Source: Actinomycetota bacterium (lineage in GTDB: Bacteria; Actinomycetota; Acidimicrobiia; Acidimicrobiales; Ilumatobacteraceae). From it: a DNA stretch of 64,000 bases. Shown in pieces: positions 38,081 to 47,744 of this stretch (the first letter of the stretch is position 1; every line of letters begins with the position of its first letter). The notes under the pieces are model-generated. The model saw only the letters and a list, made by a program, of their open reading frames with translations. It had not been told where the DNA came from and ran no database searches. Where the stretch lies: the NCBI GenBank assembly GCA_016870215.1, contig VGCD01000003.1:62001-126000 (forward strand), given 5' to 3'. The translations under genes and the position numbers were made by a program.

Positions 38081-38781
38081 GTCGAACAGTGCTCGTGACC
38101 GGTGGTTCTCGTGGAATCGGCCTTGCCTGTGCGCGACATTTTGCAAGCCTCGGCGACAACGTTGCTGTCACGTATAACTCGTCCCCTCCTCCGGATGGTT
38201 TATTTGGAGTGAAATGTGATGTCACCAATACGGCGGAAGTGGACTCGGCGTTCTCAGCCATCGAAGAGAAGTTCGGACCAGTTCAAGTGCTCGTCGCAAA
38301 TGCTGGCATCACCAAGGACACGCTGCTCTTGCGGATGTCCGAACAAGACTTCACGTCGGTGATCGATGCCAATCTGAACTCGGCGTACCGATGTTGCAAG
38401 CGCGCCGCACAAGGCATGCTTCGTGCACGTTCTGGCCGCATCATTCTGATGTCGTCGGTTGTCGGTCTACTCGGCTCTGCCGGACAAGTGAACTATGCAG
38501 CATCAAAAGCAGGTCTTGTCGGTCTTGCACGTTCGTTGGCGAGAGAGCTCGGTTCCCGCAGCATCACCGTCAACGTTGTCGCTCCCGGCCCTGTGGAGAC
38601 AGACATGACTGCTGCGCTTGGAGATGACCGCGTGAAGGCACTCGTCGAGGCAGTTCCACTTCAACGAATGGCGACCCCAGAAGAAATCGCAGAAGTTGTG
38701 GCTTTTCTTGCCGGACCCGGCGCCGGCTACATCACTGGCGCAGTCATACCAGTTGATGGTGGCCTGGGCATGGGTCACTAA
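38077..38781 (+). CDS. fabG: 3-oxoacyl-ACP reductase (SDR)
   Basis: A 234-residue classical short-chain dehydrogenase. The cofactor motif is TGGSRGIG (residues 8-15), NAG at 75-77 and the catalytic S127, Y140 and K144 (YAASK). C-terminal AGYITGAVIPVDGG is typical of FabG. Residues around 33-45 (YNSSPPPDGLFG) are shorter than in most FabG, as the helix after strand 2 appears trimmed. It reduces 3-oxoacyl-ACP with NADPH. ATG 38077 overlaps the fabH stop. Confidence 0.94.
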   Translation: MSRTVLVTGGSRGIGLACARHFASLGDNVAVTYNSSPPPDGLFGVKCDVTNTAEVDSAFSAIEEKFGPVQVLVANAGITKDTLLLRMSEQDFTSVIDANLNSAYRCCKRAAQGMLRARSGRIILMSSVVGLLGSAGQVNYAASKAGLVGLARSLARELGSRSITVNVVAPGPVETDMTAALGDDRVKALVEAVPLQRMATPEEIAEVVAFLAGPGAGYITGAVIPVDGGLGMGH

Positions 38782-38840
38782 GACCAAAGCTCACCGCATT
38801 GGTGTGCGAAACTGAAACACCCACCAAAGGAGACCAAACA

Positions 38841-39080
38841 ATGGACCAAGAGCTTTTCTCGCGATTCACCAAGTGCGCAGTCGACACCCTGTCCGTCGAT
38901 GCATCCAAGGTCACGCCTGATGCTTCCTTTGCCGACGATCTCGATGCGGATTCGCTCGACCTAGTTGAGTTAGTCATGGCGCTTGAAGAGGAATTCGGCA
39001 TTGAAGTACCTGAAGAAGAACTCGAGAACGTCAAGACCGTTGGTCAAGCGTTCGCACTTGTGACAAACAAGATCTCCTGA
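38841..39080 (+). CDS. acpP: Acyl carrier protein
   Basis: A 79-residue acidic four-helix carrier. The phosphopantetheine attachment Ser is S38 in DADSLDLVE, followed by the usual EEEFGIEVPEEE helix. A strong AAAGGAGA ribosome site lies in front of ATG 38841. The frame opens 14 codons earlier but that part is not ACP-like. It carries growing acyl chains between the Fab enzymes. Confidence 0.97.
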   Translation: MDQELFSRFTKCAVDTLSVDASKVTPDASFADDLDADSLDLVELVMALEEEFGIEVPEEELENVKTVGQAFALVTNKIS

Positions 39081-39090
39081 TCACGTCATC

Positions 39091-40275
39091 ATGCAAGGAG
39101 CCGGACACCGGGTTGCAATCACCGGATTCGGAGTTGTTGCGCCGTGCGGCATCGGCAAAGACGCTTACTGGAAGGGTCTTCACGGACCTGGCGTTACTGG
39201 CACACGGAGCGTAGAGCTCACGGATTGGGACCCACTTCCCTACTTTGACAACCCGAAAGACGCGCGTCGTGCAGATCGAGTTGAGCAATTTGCTTTGGCA
39301 GCCGCGCGAGAGGCCTTCGAACAAGCGGGCGATGTCGGTGTTGACCCGGCGCGTTTCGGCTCCATCTTTGCCACCGGAATTGGCGGGTTACACACACTCG
39401 AAGAACAAGTCATCACGCGCGTCGATAAGGGTGAGCGTCGTGTCTCGCCATTTCTTGTTCCGATGATGATGGCGAATGCATCGGGCGCGGCCATCTCCAT
39501 GCGCTATGGCCTACAAGGCCCCAACGAGACAATCTGCACAGCCTGCGCTGCCTCGACCCATGCAATTGGGTACGCCGCACGACTCATCGCATGGGGGCGT
39601 TGCGACGCCGTCGCAACAGGTGGCTCGGAAGCAGCGGCAACCGCAACATCACTCGCCGGATTCGGCAACATGACAGCTTTGTCGTCCTCAGGAGCAAGCA
39701 TGCCCTTTGATGCCAAACGGGACGGATTCGTCATGGGCGAAGGTGCGGCAGTTTTTATTCTCGAACGGTGGGACCTCGCAGTCGCACGAGGGGCGACGAT
39801 TTTGGGTGAAGTCCTGGGCGCGGCCAGCAATGCTGATGCGCACCACATCACTGCACCATCGCCTGGTGGTGTCGGAGCAATTGCGTGCATGAAACTCGCA
39901 CTCGAAGATGCGGGCCTGCAGGCTGCTGATATCGCTCACATCAACGCCCACGGAACATCAACACCGCTCAACGACGCTGCAGAAGCCGAGGCCGTACGCG
40001 CGATTTTCGGCGACAAGACAGTTCCGGTCATGAGTGGCAAGGGTGTCACCGGACACGCACTCGGTGCAGCGGGCGCGCTCGAGGCGGCGCAAGTGCTTTT
40101 GGCGTTCGAGAACAAGTCGATTCCGCCGACTGCCGGCACGACAGAAGTTGATCCTTCAATGGCGATCGACTTGGTTCATGGCGCATCCCGCGCGTGGACG
40201 CCAGGGCCCACCCTCAGCAACAACTTTGGTTTCGGTGGCCACAACGGCTCAGTGATTCTCGCCCCAAAGCGTTGA
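39091..40275 (+). CDS. fabF: 3-oxoacyl-ACP synthase II
   Basis: A 394-residue elongating condensing enzyme of the KAS II type. The nucleophile C152 is in TACAAS, the first His in NAHGTSTPLND and the second in GHALGAAGALEA; the C-terminal NNFGFGGHNGS gating loop is intact. It starts 10 bases after acpP without a clear ribosome site, probably by coupling. The cluster has no enoyl reductase or dehydratase gene; a FabZ-like gene lies 0.6 kb downstream on the other strand. Its 3' end overlaps the convergent acetyltransferase gene by 27 bases. Confidence 0.96.
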   Translation: MQGAGHRVAITGFGVVAPCGIGKDAYWKGLHGPGVTGTRSVELTDWDPLPYFDNPKDARRADRVEQFALAAAREAFEQAGDVGVDPARFGSIFATGIGGLHTLEEQVITRVDKGERRVSPFLVPMMMANASGAAISMRYGLQGPNETICTACAASTHAIGYAARLIAWGRCDAVATGGSEAAATATSLAGFGNMTALSSSGASMPFDAKRDGFVMGEGAAVFILERWDLAVARGATILGEVLGAASNADAHHITAPSPGGVGAIACMKLALEDAGLQAADIAHINAHGTSTPLNDAAEAEAVRAIFGDKTVPVMSGKGVTGHALGAAGALEAAQVLLAFENKSIPPTAGTTEVDPSMAIDLVHGASRAWTPGPTLSNNFGFGGHNGSVILAPKR

Positions 40276-40866
40276 CCACCTGTCTCGACTCATTCGCCAT
40301 CGACACATCACTCCACTCTCCGCCGGCGCTGAAGCCACATGCGAGTAGTACGAGTCATCAACTTTGAGGAACTCTTCGTGCAACACAAAGCCGATTTTCT
40401 CGGCAATGCGGCGTGACGGAACATTCTTGGAATCATGAACTAATTCGACGGCAAGCACAGGCTTCATACCAAAAGCTGCTTCGAGCATGGTCTGCGCAGC
40501 AAGCGTCGCAATTCCACGGTTGAGGTGCTTCGCATGAACCCAATAGCCGATTTCTAAGCATCCGCGATCAGACCGAGGGTGAAGTCCGGTACTACCGACA
40601 TGATTGTCGCCAGCGAAGATTCCGAAGTTGAAATCTTTCTTGTTAGACCAATCTGACTGCCATTCGCGCACCAGCACACTTCTCTGCTCAATGGACTGGG
40701 GTTCGAACGCCACCCATGGCATCCACGGCCGCAAGTGTTCAATGCTCTCGGTCACCGCACTCACGATCATCTCTACGTCCGACGGCACATAGGCTCGGAT
40801 GTCGTATTCATCCACGAGAAAATGCTCGATTGGTGTTTCGTCAAGCCACCAGGTCTCAGTAGACAT
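40249..40866 (-). CDS. GNAT-family N-acetyltransferase (RimJ/RimL type)
   Basis: A 205-residue acetyltransferase of the RimJ/RimL/SpeG type. The acetyl-CoA segment is seen as EIGYWVHAKHLNRGIATLAAQTMLEA split over beta-4 and the Q/RxxGxA loop (NRGIAT), and NVPSRRIAEKIGF is the typical later motif. Targets are N-terminal amines or small molecules; the substrate is unknown. It is the last gene of the trp/bcp/fabZ run, 2 bases after the fabZ-like stop, and its 3' end overlaps fabF in convergent orientation. Confidence 0.85.
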   Translation of the reverse strand: MSTETWWLDETPIEHFLVDEYDIRAYVPSDVEMIVSAVTESIEHLRPWMPWVAFEPQSIEQRSVLVREWQSDWSNKKDFNFGIFAGDNHVGSTGLHPRSDRGCLEIGYWVHAKHLNRGIATLAAQTMLEAAFGMKPVLAVELVHDSKNVPSRRIAEKIGFVLHEEFLKVDDSYYSHVASAPAESGVMCRWRMSRDRWSTLWGENH

Positions 40867-40868
40867 GG

Positions 40869-41297
40869 TCAGGTATCTGCGAAGACGAACATCAACTCAA
40901 GTTCGCACGCCACGGCACCATCGACGAGCGCCTGACCGGATCCTTTCCCGGCACGGGCACTCATACGGCCCAACTCCACGACCAACTCCAGCTCGTCACC
41001 CGGCGTCACCTGTCGACGAAACCTTGCGCCATCGATGCCGCCAAACAAGGGCAGCTTTCCGACATGAGAAGGTGATGTCAACACCGCGTAAGCGCCCACT
41101 TGAGCGATGGCTTCGCACATGAGAACACCGGGCAACGTCGGCCGCCCAGGAAAATGTCCGGGGAAGAACCACTCATCGCCTGTCAGACGCCAATGACCAA
41201 CCGCTCGCACTCCCGGCTCGAGCACGCTGATTCGATCAACGAAAAGAAATGGCGGACGATGCGGCAACACCTCTGAAGGTGCTGCGAACTCGCTCAC
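40869..41297 (-). CDS. fabZ: FabZ-like 3-hydroxyacyl-ACP dehydratase
   Basis: A 142-residue single hot-dog protein. LPHRPPFLFVDR at the start, catalytic H48 in FFPGHFPGRPTLPG and E62 in LMCEAIAQ are the FabZ/FabA-type signature. It removes water from 3-hydroxyacyl-ACP, the step missing from the nearby fab operon. Expression is tied to the trp-bcp genes by an ATGA overlap with bcp, not to the fab genes. Some hot-dog dehydratases act in other lipid paths, so the fatty-acid role is probable rather than certain. Confidence 0.85.
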   Translation of the reverse strand: MSEFAAPSEVLPHRPPFLFVDRISVLEPGVRAVGHWRLTGDEWFFPGHFPGRPTLPGVLMCEAIAQVGAYAVLTSPSHVGKLPLFGGIDGARFRRQVTPGDELELVVELGRMSARAGKGSGQALVDGAVACELELMFVFADT

Positions 41298-41755
41298 GCT
41301 TTACCGAGAGCTTGGAGCAAGAACTCTGGCGTCTGCTTCGGAGAGATCTTGTACCAGGCGTGCAACACTTTGCCGTCGGCGTCAATGAGAAACGCTGACC
41401 TTTCGATACCCATGTATTCACGTCCGTACATAGATTTCTTCTTCCACACTTTGTACGCCTTGGCAACCTTGTTCTCGGTGTCGGCGAGAAGCGTGAAACC
41501 AAGCTCGTACTTGTCATCGAACTTCTTTTGCTTCTCGGGTTTGTCGGGGCTGATGCCGACTATTGCAGTGCGTCCAATGCTGTCTTTCACGTCTCGAAGT
41601 CCGCAGGATTGTTGCGTACAACCTGGCGTGTCTGCCTTCGGATAGAAGTACACGAGGACCTTCTTCTTACCCAGCTTCTTCAACGAGAACGGCTTTCCGT
41701 TCTGATCGAGAAGTTCAATGTCCGGAGCTTTGTCGCCTGTCTTCAACACGGTCAC
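41294..41755 (-). CDS. bcp: Peroxiredoxin, BCP/PrxQ type
   Basis: A 153-residue thiol peroxidase. Peroxidatic C46 is in TPGCTQQSCGLRD with C51 five residues later, the intramolecular resolving pattern of the PrxQ alpha type. It reduces peroxides using thioredoxin. The GTG start overlaps the trpA stop (GTGA) and its stop overlaps fabZ (ATGA), so it is co-translated with trpA. Confidence 0.94.
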   Translation of the reverse strand: MTVLKTGDKAPDIELLDQNGKPFSLKKLGKKKVLVYFYPKADTPGCTQQSCGLRDVKDSIGRTAIVGISPDKPEKQKKFDDKYELGFTLLADTENKVAKAYKVWKKKSMYGREYMGIERSAFLIDADGKVLHAWYKISPKQTPEFLLQALGKA

Positions 41756-42549
41756 GACTTTATGCGAGGAAACCTCTGGTCCAAGCGCTGTCGAACTTCA
41801 GATACAAACTCGCCCACGGCTTCCGATCCGCCCTCCAACATGCGACGCACGACCGCGGCACCCTGAATCACGCCGTCAGCCACTTCGCTTGCCTGAACCG
41901 CTTGTTCCGCATTCGACACTCCGACACCAACCAGCACCGGTACGTCTGTGATTGCCTTCAGCCTGGCAGCAAGCTTAGTGGCGGTGTCAGCCAATGACTG
42001 CCTCTCTCCGGTTACACCCAACAGTCCGACCGAATACACAAACCCTCGTGCGCGTTGTGCAACCTTCGGCAGTCGGTCATCGGGCGCAGTTGGTGCTGCC
42101 AACATCACCGTCGCCACTCCATGTTTGTCGGCTGCATCACACCACGGTCCACTCTCCTCAAGAGGAAGATCAGGGATGATTGCACCGCACACCCCGGCAT
42201 CAACCAGCGACTTGGCAAAGCGCTCATGGCCGGCATGAAAAACCGTGTTGTAGTAACACATCACGACAATCGGCACCTGAACATCAAGCGTGCGCAGTTG
42301 CTCGAAAATGCTCACGGGCGTGGCACCAGCCTCGAGCGCAAGTTGTGAAGCCTCCTGGATAACAGGCCCGTCCATCACCGGATCTGAGAACGGAATACCC
42401 ACTTCAATGGCGGTGGCACCGTTTGCCGCGCACGCGCGTACGGTCTCGACCCATTGCGGCGCACCACCAGTGACGTAAGGAACGAGCGCCTTTCGACCCT
42501 CTGACCGAAGTGAACGAAGCGTGGATTCGAGCTGACCCACCTCGCTCAA
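41752..42549 (-). CDS. trpA: Tryptophan synthase alpha subunit
   Basis: A 265-residue TIM barrel that cleaves indole-3-glycerol phosphate. Catalytic Glu (about 49) is in [10 protein letters not shown] and Asp (about 60) follows in [10 protein letters not shown]; the phosphate loop GVGVSN and the VVMCYYN segment are normal. It starts with TTG at 42549, overlapping the trpB stop as TTGA. TrpA and TrpB form the channelling complex. Confidence 0.96.
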   Translation of the reverse strand: MSEVGQLESTLRSLRSEGRKALVPYVTGGAPQWVETVRACAANGATAIEVGIPFSDPVMDGPVIQEASQLALEAGATPVSIFEQLRTLDVQVPIVVMCYYNTVFHAGHERFAKSLVDAGVCGAIIPDLPLEESGPWCDAADKHGVATVMLAAPTAPDDRLPKVAQRARGFVYSVGLLGVTGERQSLADTATKLAARLKAITDVPVLVGVGVSNAEQAVQASEVADGVIQGAAVVRRMLEGGSEAVGEFVSEVRQRLDQRFPRIKS

Positions 42550-43712
42550 ATCTTGTCCCCCAAGATGTCCATCATCTGGGCGACGTCTTTGTCACCACGA
42601 CCCGACAGATTCATAAGCACCGTCTTGCCCGCGAAGTTCTTGCTCTCGCGCGCGATCCAAGCGACGGCATGAGCACACTCGAGCGCGGGAATGATCCCTT
42701 CAGAGCGCGCCATCAATTGAAAGGCCGCGATGACTTCATCATCCGTGACAGTCGGATATTCGGCGCGGCCGATGGATGCAAGGTACGAATGCTCTGGCCC
42801 GACACCGGGGTAATCAAGACCGGCGCTAATCGAATGTGCCTCTTGCACTTGTCCAAACTCGTCCTGCATGAGATAGCTCTTCATGCCGTGCACCACACCG
42901 GGCTGGCCGCGTCCGACGGCTGCTCCACCAGCTGGCTCGACACCGATGAGTCGTGCATCGGTGTCCACGAATCCGGAGAAGATTCCCATCGCGTTCGAGC
43001 CGCCACCGACACATGCGACAACGAGATCGGGGTCACTGCCGTAACGCTCACGCATTTGCACTCGCGCCTCGTCACCGATGACGCGATGAAACTGCCGCAC
43101 CATGTACGGATACGGATGTGGACCCATGACGGACCCGAGGCAATAGTGAGTCGATTCAACAGTTGCGACCCAATCGCGCATGGCCTCGTTCACCGCATCT
43201 TTGAGAGTTCGGCTACCTGAATGAACCGCTTCTACTTCGGCGCCCAGAAGTCGCATGCGAAACACATTCAACGCCTGCCGCTCAACATCGACTGCGCCCA
43301 TGTACACCTTGCACTCAAGACCCATCAGCGCGGCAGCAGTGGCCGACGCGACACCATGCTGGCCTGCACCGGTTTCTGCGACGATGCGACGTTTTCCCAT
43401 GCGCTTGGCGAGCAGAGTCTGACCGAGAACATTGTTGATCTTGTGTGAACCCGTGTGGTTCAAGTCCTCACGTTTGAGCACGAGCCGAATGCCGAGTTGA
43501 CGCCCGAGGTTCTCGCATTCGGTGATGATGCTTGGCCTGCCTGCATACTCGGCAAGCACTCTGGTCAACTCTGAACGAAACGAATCATCGGCCCACGCCG
43601 CCGCGAATTCACGCTCAAGCTCTTGGCACGCTGGCACCAGAGTCTCAGGAACAAATCGTCCCCCAAATTCTCCGAATCGACCATCGGCACCGGGTGTCAC
43701 GAGCATTGTCAC
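42546..43712 (-). CDS. trpB: Tryptophan synthase beta subunit
   Basis: A 388-residue PLP enzyme joining indole and serine. The PLP Lys is in [22 protein letters not shown] is the typical N terminus, and GGGSNAMG is the phosphate-binding loop. It starts at GTG 43712 or ATG 43706; neither has a strong ribosome site. It lies 53 bases after trpF. Confidence 0.97.
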   Translation of the reverse strand: MTMLVTPGADGRFGEFGGRFVPETLVPACQELEREFAAAWADDSFRSELTRVLAEYAGRPSIITECENLGRQLGIRLVLKREDLNHTGSHKINNVLGQTLLAKRMGKRRIVAETGAGQHGVASATAAALMGLECKVYMGAVDVERQALNVFRMRLLGAEVEAVHSGSRTLKDAVNEAMRDWVATVESTHYCLGSVMGPHPYPYMVRQFHRVIGDEARVQMRERYGSDPDLVVACVGGGSNAMGIFSGFVDTDARLIGVEPAGGAAVGRGQPGVVHGMKSYLMQDEFGQVQEAHSISAGLDYPGVGPEHSYLASIGRAEYPTVTDDEVIAAFQLMARSEGIIPALECAHAVAWIARESKNFAGKTVLMNLSGRGDKDVAQMMDILGDKI

Positions 43713-43765
43713 CGAATGATTTCACCACGATTGGAGGGTGATTCCCTAACTGAATTCACTCTTCC

Positions 43766-44419
43766 CTATTCGTCATACCAGTCATAGGGAGATGCGTCTC
43801 GGGCCTCATGGCGTGGAAACACAACTGCACGAGCAGCCTCGATGAATTTTCGCATCGCTATCGGATCCTTCTTGCCAGGCTCTGCTTCGACGCCACTGGA
43901 CAGATCCACGCCCCACGGACGTGCAACCTCAATCGCTCGAGCGACATTTGCTGCAGTCAGACCGCCAGCCACAATGAGCCGCCGTACCTCGGGCATGTCG
44001 GCCAGAAGAGTCCAGTCAAATACCTCACCACCCCCAGGATTGGGCGCATCAACAAGCACCATGTCTGTGTGAAACGAAGTCGCCCTCGACGCATCGACCG
44101 AACCAGCTGCGACTGCCTTGATCACGTGGTGAACGTGTTTCTTGACGCTGAGCACCACTTCCGGAGACTCATGACCGTGAAGTTGAGCTGCTTTCACCCC
44201 AGCTTTCTGACAGATCTCTACCACTCGCGTCGGATGCTCATCGCGAAACACGCCGACGGTCAGGGTCTCTGGAGGCAAACGACGGATGATGTCATACACC
44301 TTCTGAGGTGCGATCTGCCGTGGTGACGGAGCAAAGACAAAGCCGACAGCGTCTGCACCTAGTGCCACCGCGAGCAATGCGTCGTCTTCATTTGTGACGC
44401 CGCAGATTTTGATGAACAC
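43766..44419 (-). CDS. trpF: Phosphoribosylanthranilate isomerase
   Basis: A 217-residue TIM barrel. The KICGVT start holds the catalytic Cys (residue 6); QLHGHESPE, VDAPNPGGGEVFDW with the general-acid Asp, and the phosphate motifs VAGGLTAANV and GVDLSSGVE are all present. A 20-residue charged tail extends past the usual end. It begins with GTG, 2 bases after the trpC stop. Confidence 0.96.
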   Translation of the reverse strand: MFIKICGVTNEDDALLAVALGADAVGFVFAPSPRQIAPQKVYDIIRRLPPETLTVGVFRDEHPTRVVEICQKAGVKAAQLHGHESPEVVLSVKKHVHHVIKAVAAGSVDASRATSFHTDMVLVDAPNPGGGEVFDWTLLADMPEVRRLIVAGGLTAANVARAIEVARPWGVDLSSGVEAEPGKKDPIAMRKFIEAARAVVFPRHEARDASPYDWYDE

Positions 44420-44421
44420 GC

Positions 44422-45225
44422 TCAGAAACTAGTCGCGCGAGTGACGCTCCTTGGGACGATCAATTCCGAAAGGGCCGTTTCCGTGTTCTCGGCTCGCACC
44501 AAATGTTCGCCCACGAGGAGCGCGTCATACCCAGCTTCGGCGAGGCTCGTCGCGTCGTCACGGCCCCTGATACCGGACTCCGCAACCCGCACGCACGCTT
44601 CTGGAATAACTGATCCCATGCGTACCGCGCGTTCATGGTCCACATCGAAGGTGACGAGGTCCCGCTGGTTCACACCTATCAACACCGCTTCACACTCCAC
44701 CGCGCGGGCTACTTCGCGCTCATCGTGCACTTCCACTAACGCATCGATTCCGATGTCTCGCGCCAAGGACAGCATGTCTCGCAACTCAACTTGAGACAAC
44801 ACTGCAGCGATGAGAAGCACGCAGTCAGCTCCCATCAAACGCGCATCACACACGTCACGAAGATCAACCGTGAAATCCTTCCGCAAGACCGGCAAGTTGG
44901 TGGCTGCACGCGCCGTTTGAAGGTCGTTGATGGATCCACCGAAGTGTTCGCTGTCGGTGAGCACTGACATGCAACTTGCGCCAGCACTTTCGTACCGTCG
45001 AGCGAGCCCAGCGACATCAAGTGAAGGCACGAGAGCGCCCTTTGACGGCGAGCGACGCTTGACTTCTGCGATGACGGCGACGGAGTTGCCTTTCCGAAGT
45101 CGTGAAGAGAATCCGCGCGTCGGCACAAGCCGATCAGTCGCAGAAACAAGTCGCGACAGAGGTCTGCCGTCGATACTGGCTCGATGTTTGTGCCAGGCGA
45201 CAATCGAATCGAGATACGTTGCCAT
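44422..45225 (-). CDS. trpC: Indole-3-glycerol phosphate synthase
   Basis: A 267-residue TIM barrel. AEVKRRSPSKG (about 53-63) holds the catalytic Lys, LRKDFTVD the second Lys, VGVNQRDL the phosphate-side Asn and AESGIRG a later substrate motif. ATG 45225 is preceded by an in-frame TTG. It is the first trp gene of the trpC-F-B-A run; trpE and trpD are elsewhere. No leader peptide or attenuator hairpin is seen in the 60 bases upstream. Confidence 0.96.
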   Translation of the reverse strand: MATYLDSIVAWHKHRASIDGRPLSRLVSATDRLVPTRGFSSRLRKGNSVAVIAEVKRRSPSKGALVPSLDVAGLARRYESAGASCMSVLTDSEHFGGSINDLQTARAATNLPVLRKDFTVDLRDVCDARLMGADCVLLIAAVLSQVELRDMLSLARDIGIDALVEVHDEREVARAVECEAVLIGVNQRDLVTFDVDHERAVRMGSVIPEACVRVAESGIRGRDDATSLAEAGYDALLVGEHLVRAENTETALSELIVPRSVTRATSF

Positions 45226-45285
45226 CAAGAGTCACCACGAATTTTTCGATGCGAACGTTGACATTCGCAACGGACGTGCGAGATG

Positions 45286-45591
45286 TCAGAGCCCTTTGCC
45301 GGCGATGGGGCGCAGGAAATGGAACTCAGGTGCGCCGCCGAACAAAGGAGCAAGTTTTGGTCCCAATTGCTTGAACCAGTCCGCACCCATGTGCGCATCG
45401 AGGTCAGCTTGTGAGTCATACATCTCATACATCCACAGAATGTCTGGGTTCGAGGTGTCGGCATGAAGGATGTAGTACCGCGTTCCAGATTCCTGACGAA
45501 CGTGGTCGAGAGCTTCCTCCATCGCAGCGGCCAATTCGTTGCCTTTTCCTGCTGCTGCTGGCAACTTCACTGCCAAGGCCACTTTGCTCAT
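45286..45591 (-). CDS. Antibiotic biosynthesis monooxygenase (ABM) domain protein
   Basis: A 101-residue ferredoxin-like alpha/beta protein of the ABM/YgiN type (GTRYYILHADTSNPDILWMYEMYDSQADLDAHM). Such dimers act as small quinol or aromatic monooxygenases or haem-degrading enzymes; no haem ligand is evident and the function is not predictable. ATG 45591 has a GGAAGGA purine stretch upstream. The frame extends 71 codons further upstream without similarity. It sits between glyS and trpC with gaps of 100 and 60 bases. Confidence 0.8.
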   Translation of the reverse strand: MSKVALAVKLPAAAGKGNELAAAMEEALDHVRQESGTRYYILHADTSNPDILWMYEMYDSQADLDAHMGADWFKQLGPKLAPLFGGAPEFHFLRPIAGKGL

Positions 45592-45691
45592 CGTGTTGTC
45601 CTTCCGTCGTGCCACCTCTTTGGCGGCGACTCTGAAACTACACCGTGTGGTTGTCTCTTCGAAGTCGAGATGAATGCGCTCGACCAGACGA

Positions 45692-46999
45692 TTACAAGCC
45701 GAGTCGGCTGGCCACTTCTGTCTCGAGATCAGCGATGGGAACTCGCACCTGCTCTGTGGAATCGCGGTCACGAATAGTGACAGCGTTGTCTTCGAGCGAG
45801 TCAAAGTCGACCGTCACGCACAACGGCGTGCCAATTTCGTCCTGTCGGCGATAGCGCCGACCAATCGCCTGAGTTTCGTCGTACTCACACATCCAACGAC
45901 GCGAGAGCTGTTGGAAGATGTCACGCGCGAGGGGTGACAACGTGTCCTTCTTGGACAACGGCAACACCGCCACTTTGTACGGCGCCAACCGCGGGTGCAA
46001 CCGCAACACGGTGCGCGGTTCGTCATTCACCACATCTTCGTCGTAGGCCGCCAAGAGGAACGCGGCCATGGTGCGATTGGCGCCGGCTGCTGGCTCTACC
46101 ACGTAGGGCACATAACGCTCATTCGTCGCCTGGTCGAAGAAGTCGAGCTTCTGTCCGCTGTGTGATGCGTGCTGGGAGAGGTCGAAATCGGTGCGCTGGG
46201 CAATACCTTCGAGCTCACCCCAACCCCACGGGAAGAGAAATTCCACGTCGCTGGTACCCGCGGAATAGTGGGACAACTCGTCGGCATCGTGTGCTCTGAT
46301 GCGAAGCATCTCGCGCGGAATGCCGAGATTGACGTACCAGTCGAGACGCTCTTTGCACCAATACTCATACCACTGCGGTCCTTCAGCGGGAGGCACGAAA
46401 AATTCGAGTTCCATTTGTTCGAACTCGCGAGTACGGAAGATGAAGTTGCCCGGCGTGATCTCGTTTCGGAAGCTCTTGCCGACCTGTGCGATACCGAAGG
46501 GTGGCCGTTTGCGGCTCGTCTGCAACACATTCATGAAGTTCACGAACATGCCTTGGGCTGTTTCTGGACGTAGGTACACCTCAGCCCCTGCGCCCTCGAT
46601 GGGGCCAGCATGAGTCTTGAACATCAAGTTGAATGCGCGTGCTTCAGTGAATTGGCAACCCTTCATCGACTGCGGGCAGTCGCGCGTATCTAAATGGTCC
46701 TGCCGAAACCGACGCTTACACACGGTGCAGTCCACGAGTGGGTCACTGAAGTTCGCCAAGTGACCACTGGCCTCGAACACCTGTGGTGGACCCAGAATGG
46801 CGGCATCGATGAGCACCGTGTCGTCGCGCATTTGCACCATGGTGCGCACCCACGCATCTTTGACATTGCGCAGCATGAGCGAACCGAGTGGGCCGTAGTC
46901 ATAGGACGAGCGGAATCCGCCGTAGATCTCCGCGCTCGGGTACACGAAACCGCGACGCTTGCAGAGGTTGACGATTTGGTCGAGATCTTGTGCCGGCAT
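45692..46999 (-). CDS. glyS: Glycyl-tRNA synthetase, dimeric class II type
   Basis: A 435-residue alpha2-type enzyme. YDYGPLGSLM (about 34-43) is motif 1-like, the zinc-like insertion has CTVCKRRF and CPQSMKGC, motif 2 is FRNEITPGNFIFRTREFEQMELEF (split here as FRNEITP...FRTREFEQ), and motif 3 is AAGANRTMAAFL. The anticodon domain is at the C terminus. It charges tRNA-Gly. The gene is 12 bases after recO; TAGGCT overlapping the recO stop lies 9 nt before the ATG and might be its promoter. Confidence 0.96.
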   Translation of the reverse strand: MPAQDLDQIVNLCKRRGFVYPSAEIYGGFRSSYDYGPLGSLMLRNVKDAWVRTMVQMRDDTVLIDAAILGPPQVFEASGHLANFSDPLVDCTVCKRRFRQDHLDTRDCPQSMKGCQFTEARAFNLMFKTHAGPIEGAGAEVYLRPETAQGMFVNFMNVLQTSRKRPPFGIAQVGKSFRNEITPGNFIFRTREFEQMELEFFVPPAEGPQWYEYWCKERLDWYVNLGIPREMLRIRAHDADELSHYSAGTSDVEFLFPWGWGELEGIAQRTDFDLSQHASHSGQKLDFFDQATNERYVPYVVEPAAGANRTMAAFLLAAYDEDVVNDEPRTVLRLHPRLAPYKVAVLPLSKKDTLSPLARDIFQQLSRRWMCEYDETQAIGRRYRRQDEIGTPLCVTVDFDSLEDNAVTIRDRDSTEQVRVPIADLETEVASRLGL

Positions 47000-47011
47000 G
47001 GACTGCTCAGC

Positions 47012-47734
47012 CTACAAGTGGCGGTCGAACACGCCGATGCTCTTGATACGGCGTTCAAGGTGAAACTCCATGGCACGCCGAGCAAGTGCGTTGACTTCAT
47101 TCACCACCGGCGAATCTTCCGTCTCAAGTGCCTGAGCCAATGCCCCACCAAGAATGCGCCGCATGAGTTCCAATGCAGCAAAAGACACCGGAGTACCAGC
47201 ACGGCATTGACCGCACAGCGCCCCGCCTTCCACGAAGTCGAAAGCAACCAGCTCGGCACGCTCGTCACAGCGTGCGCATGAATCGAGCACCGGGCCCGCA
47301 CCATCTGCGGCGAGCACTTTCCAATAAAAGGCGCCCAGTAGAAGTGGTGACTGCTGTCGGTTCAGCTCGACGAGTGCGCGAGAGAGCAAGTCATAGAGAT
47401 GTTCCACCGGCTCCCGGTCCGGTGTGAGTGTGTCGATGGCCTCCGCCATGGAGAGGCCCTGGCCTAAACGAGCAAAATCTGTTCGTAACTTTGTGTGCGT
47501 GTGCACCAATTCCACTTGCTGAATTGTGTCTAGCGATCGACCGAGGTGCAATTGGATGTCGACTGTGCTGAGTGGCTCGAGGCGCCCTCCGAAGCGAGAC
47601 TTTCCCTTGCGCACACCCTTTGCAACAGCACGAACCTTTCCGTGATCGCGAGTGAGCAACACAACCACTCTGTCTGCTTCGCCAAATTTGTATGTGCGAA
47701 GGACAACCGCTTCGTCGCGATAGCTCTTCACCAT
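47012..47734 (-). CDS. recO: DNA repair protein RecO
   Basis: A 240-residue recombination mediator: N-terminal OB-fold (DEAVVLRTYKFGEADRVVVLLT and GVRKGKSRFGGRLEPLS), a helical core, and a zinc finger seen as CARC...CGQC around residues 150-178. It helps load RecA on SSB-coated DNA in the RecFOR pathway. ATG 47734 lies 10 bases after the stop of the cis-prenyltransferase-like gene, where the functional uppS is usually found in actinobacteria. Confidence 0.94.
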   Translation of the reverse strand: MVKSYRDEAVVLRTYKFGEADRVVVLLTRDHGKVRAVAKGVRKGKSRFGGRLEPLSTVDIQLHLGRSLDTIQQVELVHTHTKLRTDFARLGQGLSMAEAIDTLTPDREPVEHLYDLLSRALVELNRQQSPLLLGAFYWKVLAADGAGPVLDSCARCDERAELVAFDFVEGGALCGQCRAGTPVSFAALELMRRILGGALAQALETEDSPVVNEVNALARRAMEFHLERRIKSIGVFDRHL

Positions 47735-47744
47735 TTTGAAGTCA

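Noticed and set aside
45226-45285. trp leader/attenuator upstream of trpC
   Set aside because: No short Trp-codon peptide and no alternative hairpins are visible in the 60-base gap.
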